A stretch of DNA of 64,000 nt, from positions 1 to 64,000 of the forward strand of contig JAHHIE010000012.1 in NCBI GenBank assembly GCA_019358945.1. Reading direction: 5' to 3'. The notes beneath the pieces were generated by a model that saw only the letters and a program-made list of their open reading frames with translations, searched no databases and had not been told where the DNA came from. Positions 1 to 10,098 of this stretch are shown one piece after another (the first letter of the stretch is position 1; every line of letters starts with the position of its first letter). Position numbers and translations under genes: made by a program. This DNA comes from Stenomitos rutilans HA7619-LM2 (lineage in GTDB: Bacteria > Cyanobacteriota > Cyanobacteriia > Leptolyngbyales > Leptolyngbyaceae).

Positions 1-59
1 AAGCTTGTTTTGCCTCCCGCAAGTCCAAGCACGACTACGATGACCACATTTGGTTTCAT
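1..59 (-). CDS. Start of an unidentified gene running off the left edge
   Basis: An ATG at 59 on the minus strand opens a frame that continues past base 1. The visible residues are MKPNVVIVVVLGLAGGKTS. They form a hydrophobic beta-strand-like start followed by a glycine-rich turn ending GGKTS, which resembles a P-loop but has three rather than four residues between the first Gly and GK. A GGAA stretch lies about eight bases upstream. It sits downstream of the chemoreceptor gene on the same strand, so it could be co-transcribed. Nothing more can be said from 19 residues. Confidence 0.4.
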   Translation of the reverse strand, partial: MKPNVVIVVVLGLAGGKTS

Positions 60-122
60 CGAGTTCGTTCCATTGTTTGTAAACCTGGTTCTACCCTCAA
101 TTAGAAAAGTTTTGTCAGGCAG

Positions 123-2795
123 TCAGGTTTCAACCTTGAAGGTGCTCACCGATCGTTGCAATGCCTGAGAAACGTTCACCGTTGCGTGCAGCGACTCTGT
201 TACCTGCCGAGACGTATGGGCCGTCTGCTGCGATCGTTGGGCAAGCTGCTGCATGAGTTGGGCGACTGCCTGGGAAATCTGAGTTTGAGAAATAGTTGCC
301 TCCGAAATGGATTGCACTAACTGATCAGTCTCCTGAGAAAGTTGGCGCAGTTGCCCAAGATTTTGCCTGGCATCTTCAACGAGTTGCGTGCCTTCTACCA
401 TTTGCACAGTGCTTTGCTCCATCGCCTCAAGCACCTGGCGCGTTTCGCGCTGGATGTCGTCCACAAGTTGCTCGATTTCTTGAGTTGCGGCGGATGATTG
501 TGTTGCCAATTCTCCCACTTCTTCGGCAACCACAGCAAACCCTAACCCGCCTTCGCCCGCTCGTGCCGCTTCAATACTGGCGTTCAGTGCCAACATATTT
601 GTTTTCAGCGCGATTTGATTGATCAGTGAGATTACTTTCGAGATAGACTGCGATGATTCGCCCAACCGCTTCATCTTGTGGGCGGTTTCAGACATGGTTT
701 CGCGGAGGGTAAAGATGCTCTGAACCGTAACGTCGATCGCCGCTTGACTTGCCTCTGCGGTAACCGATGCCGTATTGGTAACGGTGGCTGCCTGGTGCGC
801 GCTCTCTGCGACCGCCTGAATTGAAGTCGTCATTTGATCCACAGAGCTAAGCGTTTGGGTAATGTCTTCTGATTGCCGCAGCGCTTCAGCCACGAGTTGT
901 TGAACGGTCGTTTCGTTTTCACCGAGCGCGGTGTTGACCTGAGTTGCCGATCGCTTCACCTGCACTACAATTTGGCGCAAGCTTTCCACAATGGCATTGA
1001 AGAAATCTGCTACCGTCCCAATCTCACCTGCGGTGACATCGGCTCGCACGGTCAAGTTGCCAGAGGCGGCACCTTCTACCTGAGAGAGCAAGCCCACCAA
1101 TTGCTGCTGCAACGCTTCTCGCTGCTGGCGTTGCTCTTCGCCTAACTGTTCCGCTTGCTGGCTTGATCGTTCAAGCTGCTGCAACACTTCATTTCGATCG
1201 ATCGCCAAACCGATTTGAGCCGCGACCTCTCGAAAGAACGTAATTTCTGGAGCCTGCCAGGCACGCGTGCGCGAACATTGATGAACGACCAGCAACCCAT
1301 GCAAAGTGCCGCTTGCCAAAATGGGAGCCACCAGATTAGCTCTGACCTTAAAGGGTTCTAATTGTGCTAAATGGCATTCTGTAAGACCAGCTTTGTAGAT
1401 GTCTTCCAACGCCTGCACGCGACCCTGCTTGTATTTTTCGACATAGTTTTCTGCAAAACAGGGGTCAGCAATGACGGTGCCCAACGCACTGGGATACTGA
1501 TGTCCCACGGCCTCAGCCGCAATCATGCCCTGCCACTGGTTATCAAAGAGATAGACGATCGCGCGATCGGTTTTGAGCGTTTCTCGCACGCCGCGCACCG
1601 TCACGTTATAAATTTCTTGCAGGGTAAGCGCGCTCCGCATGCGAGAGCTAATGTGATAGAGCTGTTGTGCTCGTTCGGTTTCAGCGTCCTTCTGTTCCAG
1701 GAAGGTCACTCGATCGAGCGATAACCCCACCTGGATGGCGAGTTCTTTCAGGAAGTCAATCTCACTCGCGTCCCATACATGAGGAGCTTCGCAGTGATGT
1801 GCAATGAGTAAGCCATATAGCTGATCATCTTTCAGAATGGGTGTAACCAGGTTGGCTTTAATGCCCAGTTTTGCCATTAACTTCAAATGTTCTGGATGAA
1901 ACCCAGCGTTAAAGACATCGTTAGTGGCGACAACTCGCCCTTGTCGATAGGCTTCAATCAGGTTTTCACTGATGCAGGCATCTTCAATGGTGTCTGCTAG
2001 CGCGATCGGTAAGCCAGGTGCTACCGCTTCAGTAGAGATATAGCCGCTCCAGTTAGCATAAAAGCGATAAATCACCACGCGATCGACATTCAAAGCCGCT
2101 TTAGCTCCCTGCACTGCCTGCTCAAAAACGGTTTCTAAGTCTTGCTCGGTGCGTGCACGCGAACTTGCAATTTGCCCGATGACGTGTGTTCGTTGCACCC
2201 GGCCATCGCGCTGAAGGGTTTGGTTAGCCAGCAGGGACTCAGCCTTAACAGCACTATCGGCTAACTGGTTAAACACCTGAGCAATTTTGCCGATTTCATC
2301 CATTGTGGCGCTATCAGCACGAATCTCACGAGCGCCCAGCGCAAACATCTGGGTATCTTGCTGTAGCTGCTTGATGGGCTTTGCGATCGCCCGATACAAC
2401 AGAAGCATCACGCCTGCCTGCGTTGCTACAAGGAAGGCGATCGTCAAAAGCTGTTGCTGCAAAGCCAGTTGCTTTAAGGTGCCTCGTTGTTGTTCAGTCA
2501 GCGATGGCTTCAGACCAGACTGATTAACCTGTATCTGGTTAACCGATGCTGTAAACCAGACGGTGGCACCTGCAACGGCCGTCACCGACAACACTCCAGA
2601 TGTAATCCAGCCAAGAAGATATTTGCGCCGTAGTGATTGGTCGCTAAACCAGCGTGGCACCAATGATTGCTGCCGAGGCGCTGGCCCACTTGCGGTCAAA
2701 CTTAACCCAGACCGCGATCGCTCAGACACCTCAGCTTGATCATGCTCATCGTTTGCAAGCAGTGGTTGAACTTGATTTGCCAATTGATTCGTCAT
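123..2795 (-). CDS. pixJ: PixJ-like methyl-accepting phototaxis receptor (cyanobacteriochrome GAF)
   Basis: An 890-residue membrane chemoreceptor. Order: cytoplasmic N-terminus, TM1 about 60-83, short loop, TM2 about 115-138, HAMP about 139-190, GAF1 about 220-362, GAF2 about 390-535, a second HAMP-like segment about 565-615, then the methyl-accepting signalling coiled coil. The hairpin tip at about 730-765 carries the conserved [16 protein letters not shown]2 has Asp444-Pro-Cys446-Phe447 (the DXCF motif) and Cys474-His475 (the canonical bilin-binding CH), the signature of blue/green DXCF cyanobacteriochromes such as Synechocystis PixJ. GAF1 keeps Asp272-Ala-Cys274 but has Glu302-His303 where CH should be, so it probably binds no chromophore covalently. 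The expected output is control of a CheA-like kinase and type IV pili. No other pix or tax genes lie beside it here. The receptor class is certain; the PixJ name is by analogy. Confidence 0.88.
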   Translation of the reverse strand: MTNQLANQVQPLLANDEHDQAEVSERSRSGLSLTASGPAPRQQSLVPRWFSDQSLRRKYLLGWITSGVLSVTAVAGATVWFTASVNQIQVNQSGLKPSLTEQQRGTLKQLALQQQLLTIAFLVATQAGVMLLLYRAIAKPIKQLQQDTQMFALGAREIRADSATMDEIGKIAQVFNQLADSAVKAESLLANQTLQRDGRVQRTHVIGQIASSRARTEQDLETVFEQAVQGAKAALNVDRVVIYRFYANWSGYISTEAVAPGLPIALADTIEDACISENLIEAYRQGRVVATNDVFNAGFHPEHLKLMAKLGIKANLVTPILKDDQLYGLLIAHHCEAPHVWDASEIDFLKELAIQVGLSLDRVTFLEQKDAETERAQQLYHISSRMRSALTLQEIYNVTVRGVRETLKTDRAIVYLFDNQWQGMIAAEAVGHQYPSALGTVIADPCFAENYVEKYKQGRVQALEDIYKAGLTECHLAQLEPFKVRANLVAPILASGTLHGLLVVHQCSRTRAWQAPEITFFREVAAQIGLAIDRNEVLQQLERSSQQAEQLGEEQRQQREALQQQLVGLLSQVEGAASGNLTVRADVTAGEIGTVADFFNAIVESLRQIVVQVKRSATQVNTALGENETTVQQLVAEALRQSEDITQTLSSVDQMTTSIQAVAESAHQAATVTNTASVTAEASQAAIDVTVQSIFTLRETMSETAHKMKRLGESSQSISKVISLINQIALKTNMLALNASIEAARAGEGGLGFAVVAEEVGELATQSSAATQEIEQLVDDIQRETRQVLEAMEQSTVQMVEGTQLVEDARQNLGQLRQLSQETDQLVQSISEATISQTQISQAVAQLMQQLAQRSQQTAHTSRQVTESLHATVNVSQALQRSVSTFKVET

Positions 2796-3027
2796 AAAAG
2801 CGAGACCTTAAATCATTAGATGGTTGAGCGACGTGCGTTCCAACACGTTTGCAGAGAAAAGCCATGCCAAGCCTGGTGAATACCCATGATTTCCCCAATC
2901 CTTAGCAGCAAAAATTAAGCGTGAAGTGCGTTTGCGTAGCACTTCAGCAGATGCCAACCTGCTGATCAAATCTGGTCAGCAGCTCTGTAGGGTCAAACCT
3001 GATTGCCAGACTTCTTGGCAAATTACT

Positions 3028-3369
3028 TTAGTCACTACAGCTAAGCACCCGCTTACACACAGCGCGAGCAGCCGCAGAACCGCCACCAGTCAAAATTTCT
3101 AGGCCCACAGGGCCACCAACAGCCTTGGCCGCGATCGCCAACTCTGTAGTGACAGCCAAAATGCACTGGTTCACATCTTCCTCGAAGTCGGCCACAGCAT
3201 GGGGATGATCATCTTTCCAGGCTTGTGCTAGAAAAAGCGCCAACGTCTCAAGGTGAGCACTGAAATCAAACGACGGTACCGCTTCATAGGGTAACGGCTC
3301 AGCTTTACCTGAGTTAAAGCCGCTAAGCGATCGTTTTTCAAAATTCGTGTTCAAATTAAAAAAGCTCAT
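3028..3369 (-). CDS. Small hypothetical protein
   Basis: A 113-residue protein I do not recognise. The N-terminal third is polar and Pro-containing. The middle is a predicted amphipathic helix (ETLALFLAQAWKDDHPHAVADFEEDVNQC). The C-terminal half is rich in Ala and Gly and ends in a Cys-containing basic tail (CKRVLSCSD). It has no signal peptide or clear membrane segment. It stands alone on the minus strand, upstream of the receptor gene, with about 230 bases between them. The composition looks coding, but no function can be assigned. Confidence 0.5.
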   Translation of the reverse strand: MSFFNLNTNFEKRSLSGFNSGKAEPLPYEAVPSFDFSAHLETLALFLAQAWKDDHPHAVADFEEDVNQCILAVTTELAIAAKAVGGPVGLEILTGGGSAAARAVCKRVLSCSD

Positions 3370-3764
3370 GCAACTAGCATCCGAAACAACATCACAGAAC
3401 AGGCCCGAAACTTGATACGAAAGGTAGATAGCCCTGGTGATGCCGACTTAGTCGAGCCTAAAAATTTTAAATCCTTGGGACGGGATTAAACCTAACCAAG
3501 TAGGATGAAAGACGCGTATTACAGACCCATACTTTAGAATTTACAACGTCCCAGAAATAATCAGCAATTCTGTAAGACGATCTTTATAGGATCTTCATAG
3601 ACATAACTCTATTGCTGCTAAAGATTCAGTTCAATCAAAGGGTACACCACGTTTAGAATTCAAGTAAAGCACTTGATTAGAATAGATGCTGATCACTCTA
3701 ATCACTTCGACGTATTCTGAGGTTTAAATAAGCAGAAGTAGGAAAAAGTTACTCAAACAAAACG

Positions 3765-4094
3765 TCAACCTTGCCCTGAGTTAACAAAGCACTCCCGTAC
3801 TGTCAGTGCTGAGTCTCTCTCAAATTCTAATCGTTTTATATTGCCATAGACTTCAGCTTTAAGCTCTGTCTCGCCGTCGATCGAGCTTTCAGGAAGCATA
3901 GGGCAGATGTTGCTAATGGAAACCCCTACCTCTTCATTATTTGCTGCATATGTACTAATATTTGACTGTAAAATACAGTTCATATTAATAATGAGATCTG
4001 AAAACCGAATCAGAGGCGTTAACATACTTTGACCGAGTTTCAGACAGCAGCTAATGAGTAATAGAGGAAGAAATATAGGAGTAAAAGTAGCCAC
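3765..4094 (-). CDS. Possible small secreted or membrane-anchored protein
   Basis: A 109-residue frame in an AT-rich patch. It begins with a hydrophobic stretch (residues about 4-18, with a Cys-Cys pair) that could be a signal peptide or anchor. The rest is Asn/Ser/Glu-rich with further Cys residues. The base composition differs from neighbouring genes, which fits either a transferred orphan gene or a chance open frame. I see no recognisable domain and no strong ribosome-binding site. Confidence 0.3.
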   Translation of the reverse strand: MATFTPIFLPLLLISCCLKLGQSMLTPLIRFSDLIINMNCILQSNISTYAANNEEVGVSISNICPMLPESSIDGETELKAEVYGNIKRLEFERDSALTVRECFVNSGQG

Positions 4095-4742
4095 ATAAGG
4101 GTTGCTCAGTACACTACTAACTTGGCGAGTATGACTTGATGCTAGTAGAATGTCAACGTAATATGCGTATTACTTCGCTTATTTTTTAAGAAGAGTAAAC
4201 TTTTCAAAGTTGTGGAATCTGAGAGGACGTCTGAGACATTGCGATCGCCTTTTGTAGAGGCGTGCGGCAAACAAGCTCCTCAACCCTCGAAATTTGCAGG
4301 CTGAGTTGTAGCTTGCTTTTGCGTAACAGTACAGCGTGAGACTCAATACCAGCCTGGTTTCTATTGGGTTTCGCTATCGCTTTCCTGGCACGCCAGAACG
4401 GCTTTACCCAACCGACGCAAGCATCGAGATTTCCAGAGCTTTGTCAGTAATCAGATAGCACCCCTGAAGTCAGTTATCAGCAAGACCCGATCTAAAGCCA
4501 TTCACTATCAGCCGTCAGCTTTTAATGAAGCCGATCGCTGGTCACAAGATGACTTTCACAACTCAAAGAGGATGGCTATAGAAGATTGATCTGCTGTGAA
4601 CGGCATCGCACTACGGGCGGTAGCAGATTGAGTATAGTCCTGCCTGAAGATTGGTTCCTCTGGCACAAAGCTGAAGTTTCTCCGGCATTATGCTGAGTCT
4701 TTGCAGACTGGCCGTAAGCCGGTTGGTTCAACCAATACCTGC
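4095..4742. other. Gene-poor interval between the small orphan gene and the aminotransferase
   Basis: About 650 bases without a convincing gene. On the minus strand about 4214-4440 there is one open stretch of roughly 75 codons that lacks a start codon and that I cannot assign. Sequences of the AGCCGTCAGC and CAGTTATCAGC kind, common dispersed repeats in cyanobacterial gaps, occur around 4470-4520. I found no RNA gene or terminator. Confidence 0.4.
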
Positions 4743-6089
4743 TCAGGATAGTGTTTTAAGGACATGCCCTAAACGCTCTATCAGTTGATCAATCTGGCTG
4801 GTTTCAATAATTAGTGAGGGCGACAGCGCAATGACATCGCCAGCGGTACGCACCAAAAGTCCTTGTTCAAAACAGTTCACCAGGCATTCGTATCCACGAG
4901 CACCAGGCTGCCCAGAGGAGGCAAGTTCAATCCCGGCAACCAGGCCCAGGTTGCGAATGTCAATGACATGCGGCAAGCCGTTGAGAGAATGGACGGCATC
5001 TTCCCAGTAGCTTGCGAGGCTATGCGCTCGTTCAAACAATCCTTCTGCCTCATAGATATCTAGCGTAGCTTCGGCAGCAGCACAGGCGACGGGATGACCA
5101 GAGTAGGTGTAGCCGTGGAAGAGTTCGATCGCATTGTCGGGGCCATGCATGAAGGCGTCATAAATACCTTGCCGTGCAAACACTGCCCCCATTGGCACGG
5201 TGCCGTTCGTAATGCCTTTGGCTACCGTGACTAAATCAGGCATCACGCCAAAGTAGTCCACTGCAAAACTTGAACCCAACCGCCCGAAGCCCGTAATGAC
5301 TTCATCAAAAATCAGCAGAATGCCGTATTTATCGCAAATGGCGCGTAGTCGTTCTAGATAGCCTTTCGGCGGTATGAGGACTCCAGTTGAGCCTGCCATC
5401 GGTTCCACAATGACAGCAGCGATCGTCGAAGCATCGTGCAGCGTTACAATGCGCTCCAACTCGTCTGCCAGATGTGCGCCCCACTCCGGCTGTCCCTTTG
5501 AGAAGGCGTTGTGTTCGAGATTGTGAGTATGCGGCAGGTGATCGACCCCTGGAATCAAACTGCCGAAAAACTTGCGGTTGGGCGCAATGCCACCCACAGA
5601 GATGCCCCCAAACCCAACGCCGTGATAGCCGCGTTCACGCCCAATGAGCCGAGTACGTGCCCCTTCTCCCCGCACGCGATGGTATGCCAGGGCAATTTTG
5701 AGGGCTGTATCCACCGACTCAGAGCCAGAGTTGGTAAAGAAGATATGGTTGAGGTCGCCAGGGAGCATTTTGGCAAGGCGATCGGCCAGCGAAAATGGCC
5801 CTGGATGCCCCATTTGAAAAGTCGGCGCAAAGTCAAGCTCCATCACTTGCTTCTGCACAGCGGCGGCAATTTGCTCACGCCCGTGTCCTGCGTTGACGCA
5901 CCACAGCCCAGCCGTACCGTCGAGGACCTCTCGACCATCCACCGTTTTGTAATAAACGCCTTTAGCAGAGGCCATCAATCGCGGTTTGGCTTTGAACTGA
6001 CGGTTGGCCGTGAAGGGCATCCAGAAGGCATTGAGGTCGGTGGGGGAGGCGATGGGGAGTGGGGAGTGGGGAGTAGGGAGTAGGGTCAT
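4743..6089 (-). CDS. Class III omega-amino acid:pyruvate aminotransferase
   Basis: A PLP-dependent class III transaminase of about 448 residues that moves an amino group from an omega-amino acid, most likely beta-alanine, to pyruvate. It has the family's N-terminal FWMPFTANRQFK start, GTAGLWCVNAGH, the cofactor-phosphate region TNSGSESVDTA, the PLP-ring Asp in FDEVITGFGR and the Schiff-base Lys in TVAKGITNG. An in-frame ATG at 6107 exists, but the one at 6089 follows an AAGGTG at suitable spacing, so I prefer it. Codons just after the start encode LLPTPHSPLPIA, read from a GGAGTGGGGAGT-type repeat, so the N-terminus seems to have absorbed a short genomic repeat. A divergent gene starts about 100 bases away. 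An MmsA-like dehydrogenase at 12673-14148 could take the semialdehyde product. Confidence 0.85.
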   Translation of the reverse strand: MTLLPTPHSPLPIASPTDLNAFWMPFTANRQFKAKPRLMASAKGVYYKTVDGREVLDGTAGLWCVNAGHGREQIAAAVQKQVMELDFAPTFQMGHPGPFSLADRLAKMLPGDLNHIFFTNSGSESVDTALKIALAYHRVRGEGARTRLIGRERGYHGVGFGGISVGGIAPNRKFFGSLIPGVDHLPHTHNLEHNAFSKGQPEWGAHLADELERIVTLHDASTIAAVIVEPMAGSTGVLIPPKGYLERLRAICDKYGILLIFDEVITGFGRLGSSFAVDYFGVMPDLVTVAKGITNGTVPMGAVFARQGIYDAFMHGPDNAIELFHGYTYSGHPVACAAAEATLDIYEAEGLFERAHSLASYWEDAVHSLNGLPHVIDIRNLGLVAGIELASSGQPGARGYECLVNCFEQGLLVRTAGDVIALSPSLIIETSQIDQLIERLGHVLKTLS

Positions 6090-6096
6090 TGTGTGA
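6055..6096. repeat. Short G/A/T heptamer-type repeat at the aminotransferase N-terminus
   Basis: Tandem GGGGAGT and AGGGAGT units occur here and are translated on the minus strand as TLLPTPHSPLP. Similar units occur in gaps near 24880 and 50490, and a C-rich relative lies inside rsmB near 25900. Confidence 0.7.
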
Positions 6097-6188
6097 ACAC
6101 CTTGCATTGGTCGGTTGTTTACGGGTAGAAAGCGCGATCGAGGCTAGTGGGTGAAGCGTATAACGGATGGGAAAGGAGGAGGACAGTC

Positions 6189-6992
6189 GTGGAACAGGGT
6201 GATTTCTTGGTAAGGCTTTTGCCAGGGATGGTGCAGCTTGCTGACGTGCATCGGTTGGCGGGTCAACAGCACGATAATCTTTGCGGGCCGTACTGGATTG
6301 CCCTGCTGTTGCGATCGCGTGGCTTTCATCAGCTTACTCCAGAAGCGGTCGCCCAATGTGCAGGCTCCGTTTTGCCAACGGGTGACCCAAAAACGTGGCT
6401 TCCCAGAACCGCCAGTTCACGACAAGATTACAGCGTGGCGCTTCCTGTAGCCGCTGGTTTGAGTGATGCGGGTACGTCTTGCACAGGGTTTAATGGCGGC
6501 AGTCTCAACGCTATTGGAGGGGCGTATACGTTGGTAGCTATTCAAGCTGAGTGGTCAGCCGCGCGAGTCGAAGTGGTGCTTGATCTCTGCCGCCATCCCA
6601 CTTGGAAGGCCATCCCGCTTTGCAATCTCCGCACCGATCGCCGCTGGAGTGCAAGCCTGCCAGTTAGTGACGCGATCGCCTACCTTAACGGTGAACCCAT
6701 CACCTCTCCAGCCGCCGATTGGAACGTGGGACATTTTCTGGCGCTAGCAGGCATAGTGGAAGGCTACGAGCGATCGCTCATTTTGACGTGCGACACCTAT
6801 CCCAGTTTTGGCTGGCAAGGCTACCACCTCCAACCCGCAGACGCGATCGCCCAGTCACTTAACCGAGGCGATGGCAACAGCGGCGGCATTCTGCTGTTTA
6901 TTGCTACTCAAGACAAAGAGCAAGTTGAGCAGTGCATTAAGGCAGAGGAGTTTGCGATCGAGGCTTGGGATAACGGCAGTCCCAGTAAATGA
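6189..6992 (+). CDS. Papain-fold-like protein (DUF6885-like), unknown function
   Basis: A 267-residue protein if translation starts at GTG 6189, which has a strong AAGGAGG about nine bases upstream; an upstream in-frame GTG at 6147 lacks one. The segment QQHDNLCGPYWIALLL near the N-terminus resembles the Gln/Cys active-site region of C39-like papain-fold proteins. Later segments VGHFLALAG and CDTYPSFGWQGYHLQ match the positions of the catalytic His and Asp. No signal peptide is visible. I recall similar actinobacterial and cyanobacterial proteins grouped as DUF6885, but cannot confirm this. It is divergently transcribed from the aminotransferase and may share its promoter region. Proteolytic activity is only an inference. 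Confidence 0.65.
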   Translation: MEQGDFLVRLLPGMVQLADVHRLAGQQHDNLCGPYWIALLLRSRGFHQLTPEAVAQCAGSVLPTGDPKTWLPRTASSRQDYSVALPVAAGLSDAGTSCTGFNGGSLNAIGGAYTLVAIQAEWSAARVEVVLDLCRHPTWKAIPLCNLRTDRRWSASLPVSDAIAYLNGEPITSPAADWNVGHFLALAGIVEGYERSLILTCDTYPSFGWQGYHLQPADAIAQSLNRGDGNSGGILLFIATQDKEQVEQCIKAEEFAIEAWDNGSPSK

Positions 6993-7136
6993 AGGCTGGG
7001 GGAGCAAGGGCAGCGGAGGAAGCAGGAGCGTTTTTAGTGATTGTTTTTTGGTTGTTAGAAGGAGTCAGGAGTCAGAAGTCAGGAGTCAGAAGTAACTCAA
7101 AACTCTCCCCACTCCCTATCCCCTAACCCCCATCCT

Positions 7137-7215
7137 CTAATAAATCTCCATATACTCCTGCTGTTCCCACTCTGTGATGTGGTCGTGGAAGCGGGCAAGC
7201 TCGAAGCGTTTGACG
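7137..7215 (-). pseudogene. Possible C-terminal remnant of a glutamine-synthetase-type gene
   Basis: The minus-strand frame ending at TAG 7137-7139 reads VKRFELARFHDHITEWEQQEY followed by MEIY. This resembles the C-terminal helix of glutamine synthetases and gamma-glutamylpolyamine synthetases, which end in an E-x-x-R/x-F...T-D/E-W-E...EY pattern. Only about 25 residues remain, because the decayed ISAzo13-like transposase abuts it directly upstream. If correct, the IS removed the rest of the gene. The match rests on pattern memory over a short stretch. Confidence 0.35.
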
Positions 7216-8068
7216 GTGGTGACGGCGGGTCGCACGGCCACTATCGCGGTCAACGACCCACTCGTCAAGCTGCGGGGAATCGAGGGGATGCTCACGCCAC
7301 CCAGCAGTTAGACAATCGACCATAAAATCACTGGTCTCTGCTGACTGACCCAAGTCAAGCGAGAGTTGATCATTGTGCGTGTTGAGAAGGCCAAAAGGCA
7401 CCCAGCCGGCTTGCCACTCAGGATCGTAGTCCTCTGCCTGTTTGGCCTCCAAGCTACGGGCGTTCCCGCTGCGCGCTAGCTTCCTCCTTTTGACCTTCGC
7501 TTTAGTAGCAATGGACAATCGCAACGCGTTCGGCTTGTCATCGGCTGCGCGATTTGCTCGGAAGACATGGGCGAAAAGGACAATCGGTTGGCGGCATCTT
7601 TTTTACGGGCTTGGTCTTGTGTATTTTTGAGGCGATACCCCATGCGATTGAGCCTTTCACCGATAGTTTGACGAGTCGGCCAAGCGCTCTCGTCGTAGCC
7701 CGTCGCACGCACGCCTCGCAGACGGCTCTGGCGCTAATCCAGGCATACAGAAAGGTCGATTGAAACTTTGGGTCTGCCTGGGCTTGAGCCTCCACCAAGG
7801 AACAAATATCCGCTTCTAAGTGAGGCAAAAGCTCTGCACTTTTGCGCCGTCCCCTGGCTCGATAGTTCTCCACACAGACAAGCCCACTGCGCCGTTCATG
7901 CAAGCCTCACTGGACGCTAGGACGACACCAGCCTAAAATTGTCTCTGCTTTGCGGGCTGAGCCATCGAAGGAATCTTCGGTGTCTTTTGCCATAAAGTCT
8001 CGCTTACGGTGACCAGTCAGCTTCTTCGCTGCATTTTTGAGGGTCAGCTTGATGGTGTTGTCTAGCAT
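7216..8068 (-). pseudogene. Decayed ISAzo13-family transposase
   Basis: Successive minus-strand frames give consecutive parts of one ISAzo13-like transposase. The start at about 8068 reads MLDNTIKLTLKNAAKKLTGH, then KAETILGWCRPSVQ. The next frame (about 7903-7740) has LHERRSGLVCVENYRARGR and LEADICSLVEAQAQADPKFQ. The next (about 7712-7640) has WPTRQTIGERLNRMGYRLK. The last (about 7524-7230) has VPFGLLNTHNDQLSLDLGQ, then AETSDFMVDCL and a degenerate DRDSGR where the catalytic aspartate motif would be. At least two frameshifts separate these pieces, and roughly the last 150 residues of the usual 400 are missing. No terminal inverted repeats were identified. The element is dead. Confidence 0.8.
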
Positions 8069-8245
8069 GATGCTCACGATTCCAGTGCTAGAGATTGAGG
8101 GCAGCCGCAGACCAAGCCGCACGTTCTATCCTCTAGAATGGCGGGGAGTCTATTTCCCCCCAAGTTCCTAAGCAAGGAAAGCTTTGATGATAGTTTTACT
8201 CCCAAGACTCCTCAAATAAACCTCACATCCGATGAAACTTGGCGA

Positions 8246-8734
8246 TTACAGTTGCTGAAGTTGCTTTACGTTATCCAGCGCTTTTTGTTGCCAGGGCAGG
8301 TTCAACTGCTGCTTAAACAGCGTAGCGGCTTGCTGAAAGTCTGCGATCGCCCCTTCCTTATTGCCCGTAGCGGTGCGGAGTGAACCACGGCTGTAGCGAG
8401 CCGCCGCGTTATTAGGTTTTAGCAAAATGACCTGGCTATAATCGGCAAGTGCGGCCCGTACGTTGCCTGTTTTGGCATAGGCCGTGCCCCGGTTATAGTA
8501 GGCATCGGCATAATCAAGCTTCAACGCGATCGCTTGATTGAATGACGCGATCGCGCCGTCCAAATCGTTCGCTTTCGCTAGCTCCAAACCTCGTTTAACC
8601 CATTCATAAGCGGTCTTTGGCTGTAGCAGCGAGGCAGCACTAGGAGTGGACGGGATGTCACTGTTGTCGCTAGCACAAGCAGACAGCACGGGTACGCCGA
8701 GAATCATCAGGGCGATCGCGATACGAACCGTCAT
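8246..8734 (-). CDS. TPR-repeat lipoprotein
   Basis: A roughly 162-residue protein starting at the Met before TVRIAIALMILGVPVLSACAS, a lipoprotein signal peptide with the lipobox LSAC. The mature part contains tandem tetratricopeptide repeats: KTAYEWVKRGLELAKANDLD, then YADAYYNRGTAYAKTGNVRA and NAAARYSRGSLRTATGNKEG. It is probably an envelope-anchored scaffold for protein contacts. The frame is open up to 8869 with other Met codons, none with a good ribosome-binding site, so the start is uncertain. The TPR pattern is clear; the partner is unknown. Confidence 0.75.
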   Translation of the reverse strand: MTVRIAIALMILGVPVLSACASDNSDIPSTPSAASLLQPKTAYEWVKRGLELAKANDLDGAIASFNQAIALKLDYADAYYNRGTAYAKTGNVRAALADYSQVILLKPNNAAARYSRGSLRTATGNKEGAIADFQQAATLFKQQLNLPWQQKALDNVKQLQQL

Positions 8735-9045
8735 ATTAAGGAAGCGATAAGCAGTAAAGCGGCTAGGAAACATTGCAAGTCCCATATGTGGGCCAAGGAC
8801 AATCAAGCTCGATTGAGACATAAATCCGACTTTAGTTGGTTGATGGGTGGTGGGGTAAGGCTTAAACATACAGCTATGATGTGACTGCCGTCCGACTGCT
8901 CAGTTGCCTGCTGTTGTGATCACGCTTTAATTGATCGTGTCTCAAGCAACGCGCCGAGGACTGGCTACCATTCCATAATGTTAGATGAGCATTTGGCGGT
9001 AATGGGCTGCAACGAAGCCGGATCAACGCGTGGAGTAGGGAAGGT

Positions 9046-10098
9046 ATGACATTATTATTAGCTGGCGATATTGGCGGCACAAAAACAGCCCTTCGCCTTG
9101 TAGACGCTGAAAGCAGTAAACCGAATCCAGAAACGAACTTCACAACGCTGCACGAAAATCGTTACGTGAGCGCCAATTTTATAGATTTGGTGCCGATGGT
9201 GCGACAGTTCTTGGCGGAGGCAGAGCAGGGGCTTGGTTATGCAGTTTCACCCGAAAAAGCATGCTTTGCGATCGCGGGGCCGATTGTCAACAATACATCA
9301 AAGCTCACCAACTTATCCTGGTCGCTCAGCGGCACTCGCTTGAGCCAGCAGCTAGACATTGCGCAGGTATCTCTAATTAACGACTTTGCAGCGGTTGGCT
9401 ATGGTGTGCTTGGCTTGAAGCCAGTAGACCTGCTGACGCTCCAAGTTGGGAAACTTCAAACCGATGCGCCCATCGCTGTGATTGGTGCTGGAACAGGTCT
9501 CGGTCAGGGCTTTTTAATTCCTCAAGGTGGCGATCACAGGGTGTACCCCACAGAAGGTGGGCATTCTGATTTTGCACCCCGTACCGAAATTGAATTTCAA
9601 CTGTCACGCTACTTGATCGATAAGCATAATATTCAGCGTATTTCAGCCGAGCGCGTCGTGTCTGGACAAGGAATCGTAGCCATCTATCAGTTTTTGCGCG
9701 ATCGACAGTTGGCGGAAGAATCACCCGATATCAAACAAGTTGTGCGTACCTGGGAACGCGAAACGGGGCGTGAAAAGAGCGTTGATCCAGCCGCCGCCAT
9801 CTCACAGGCCGCTTTAGAAAAGCGCGATCGCCTTGCGGAACAATCGATGCATCTGTTTGTGGATGCGTATGGTGCCGAAGCTGGTAACCTGGCACTCAAA
9901 CTGCTTCCCTATGGCGGGTTGTACGTGGCTGGTGGCATTGCGCCCAAAATTCTGCCACTCATTCAAGACAGTAGCTTCCTTAGCTCTCTGATCGACAAAG
10001 GACGCATGCTGCCTCTGCTAGAAACCGTTCCTGTTCACGTGGTACTTAATCCCAAAGTCGGGTTAATTGGTGCAGCTTTGTACGCCTCAAAACTTTAA
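9046..10098 (+). CDS. glk: Glucokinase
   Basis: A 350-residue ROK-unrelated bacterial glucokinase that phosphorylates glucose with ATP for glycolysis and the oxidative pentose phosphate route. The N-terminal phosphate-binding loop LAGDIGGTKTALRL is present. The sugar-binding region contains LINDFAAVGYG with its Asp, followed by GAGTGLGQGFL and TEGGHSDFAPR. The C-terminal adenosine motif is GGLYVAGGIAPKIL. Length and motif order are normal for the family. GGAG and AAGG sequences precede the ATG. It is monocistronic between a minus-strand TPR gene and a plus-strand antiporter 230 bases downstream. Confidence 0.93.
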   Translation: MTLLLAGDIGGTKTALRLVDAESSKPNPETNFTTLHENRYVSANFIDLVPMVRQFLAEAEQGLGYAVSPEKACFAIAGPIVNNTSKLTNLSWSLSGTRLSQQLDIAQVSLINDFAAVGYGVLGLKPVDLLTLQVGKLQTDAPIAVIGAGTGLGQGFLIPQGGDHRVYPTEGGHSDFAPRTEIEFQLSRYLIDKHNIQRISAERVVSGQGIVAIYQFLRDRQLAEESPDIKQVVRTWERETGREKSVDPAAAISQAALEKRDRLAEQSMHLFVDAYGAEAGNLALKLLPYGGLYVAGGIAPKILPLIQDSSFLSSLIDKGRMLPLLETVPVHVVLNPKVGLIGAALYASKL

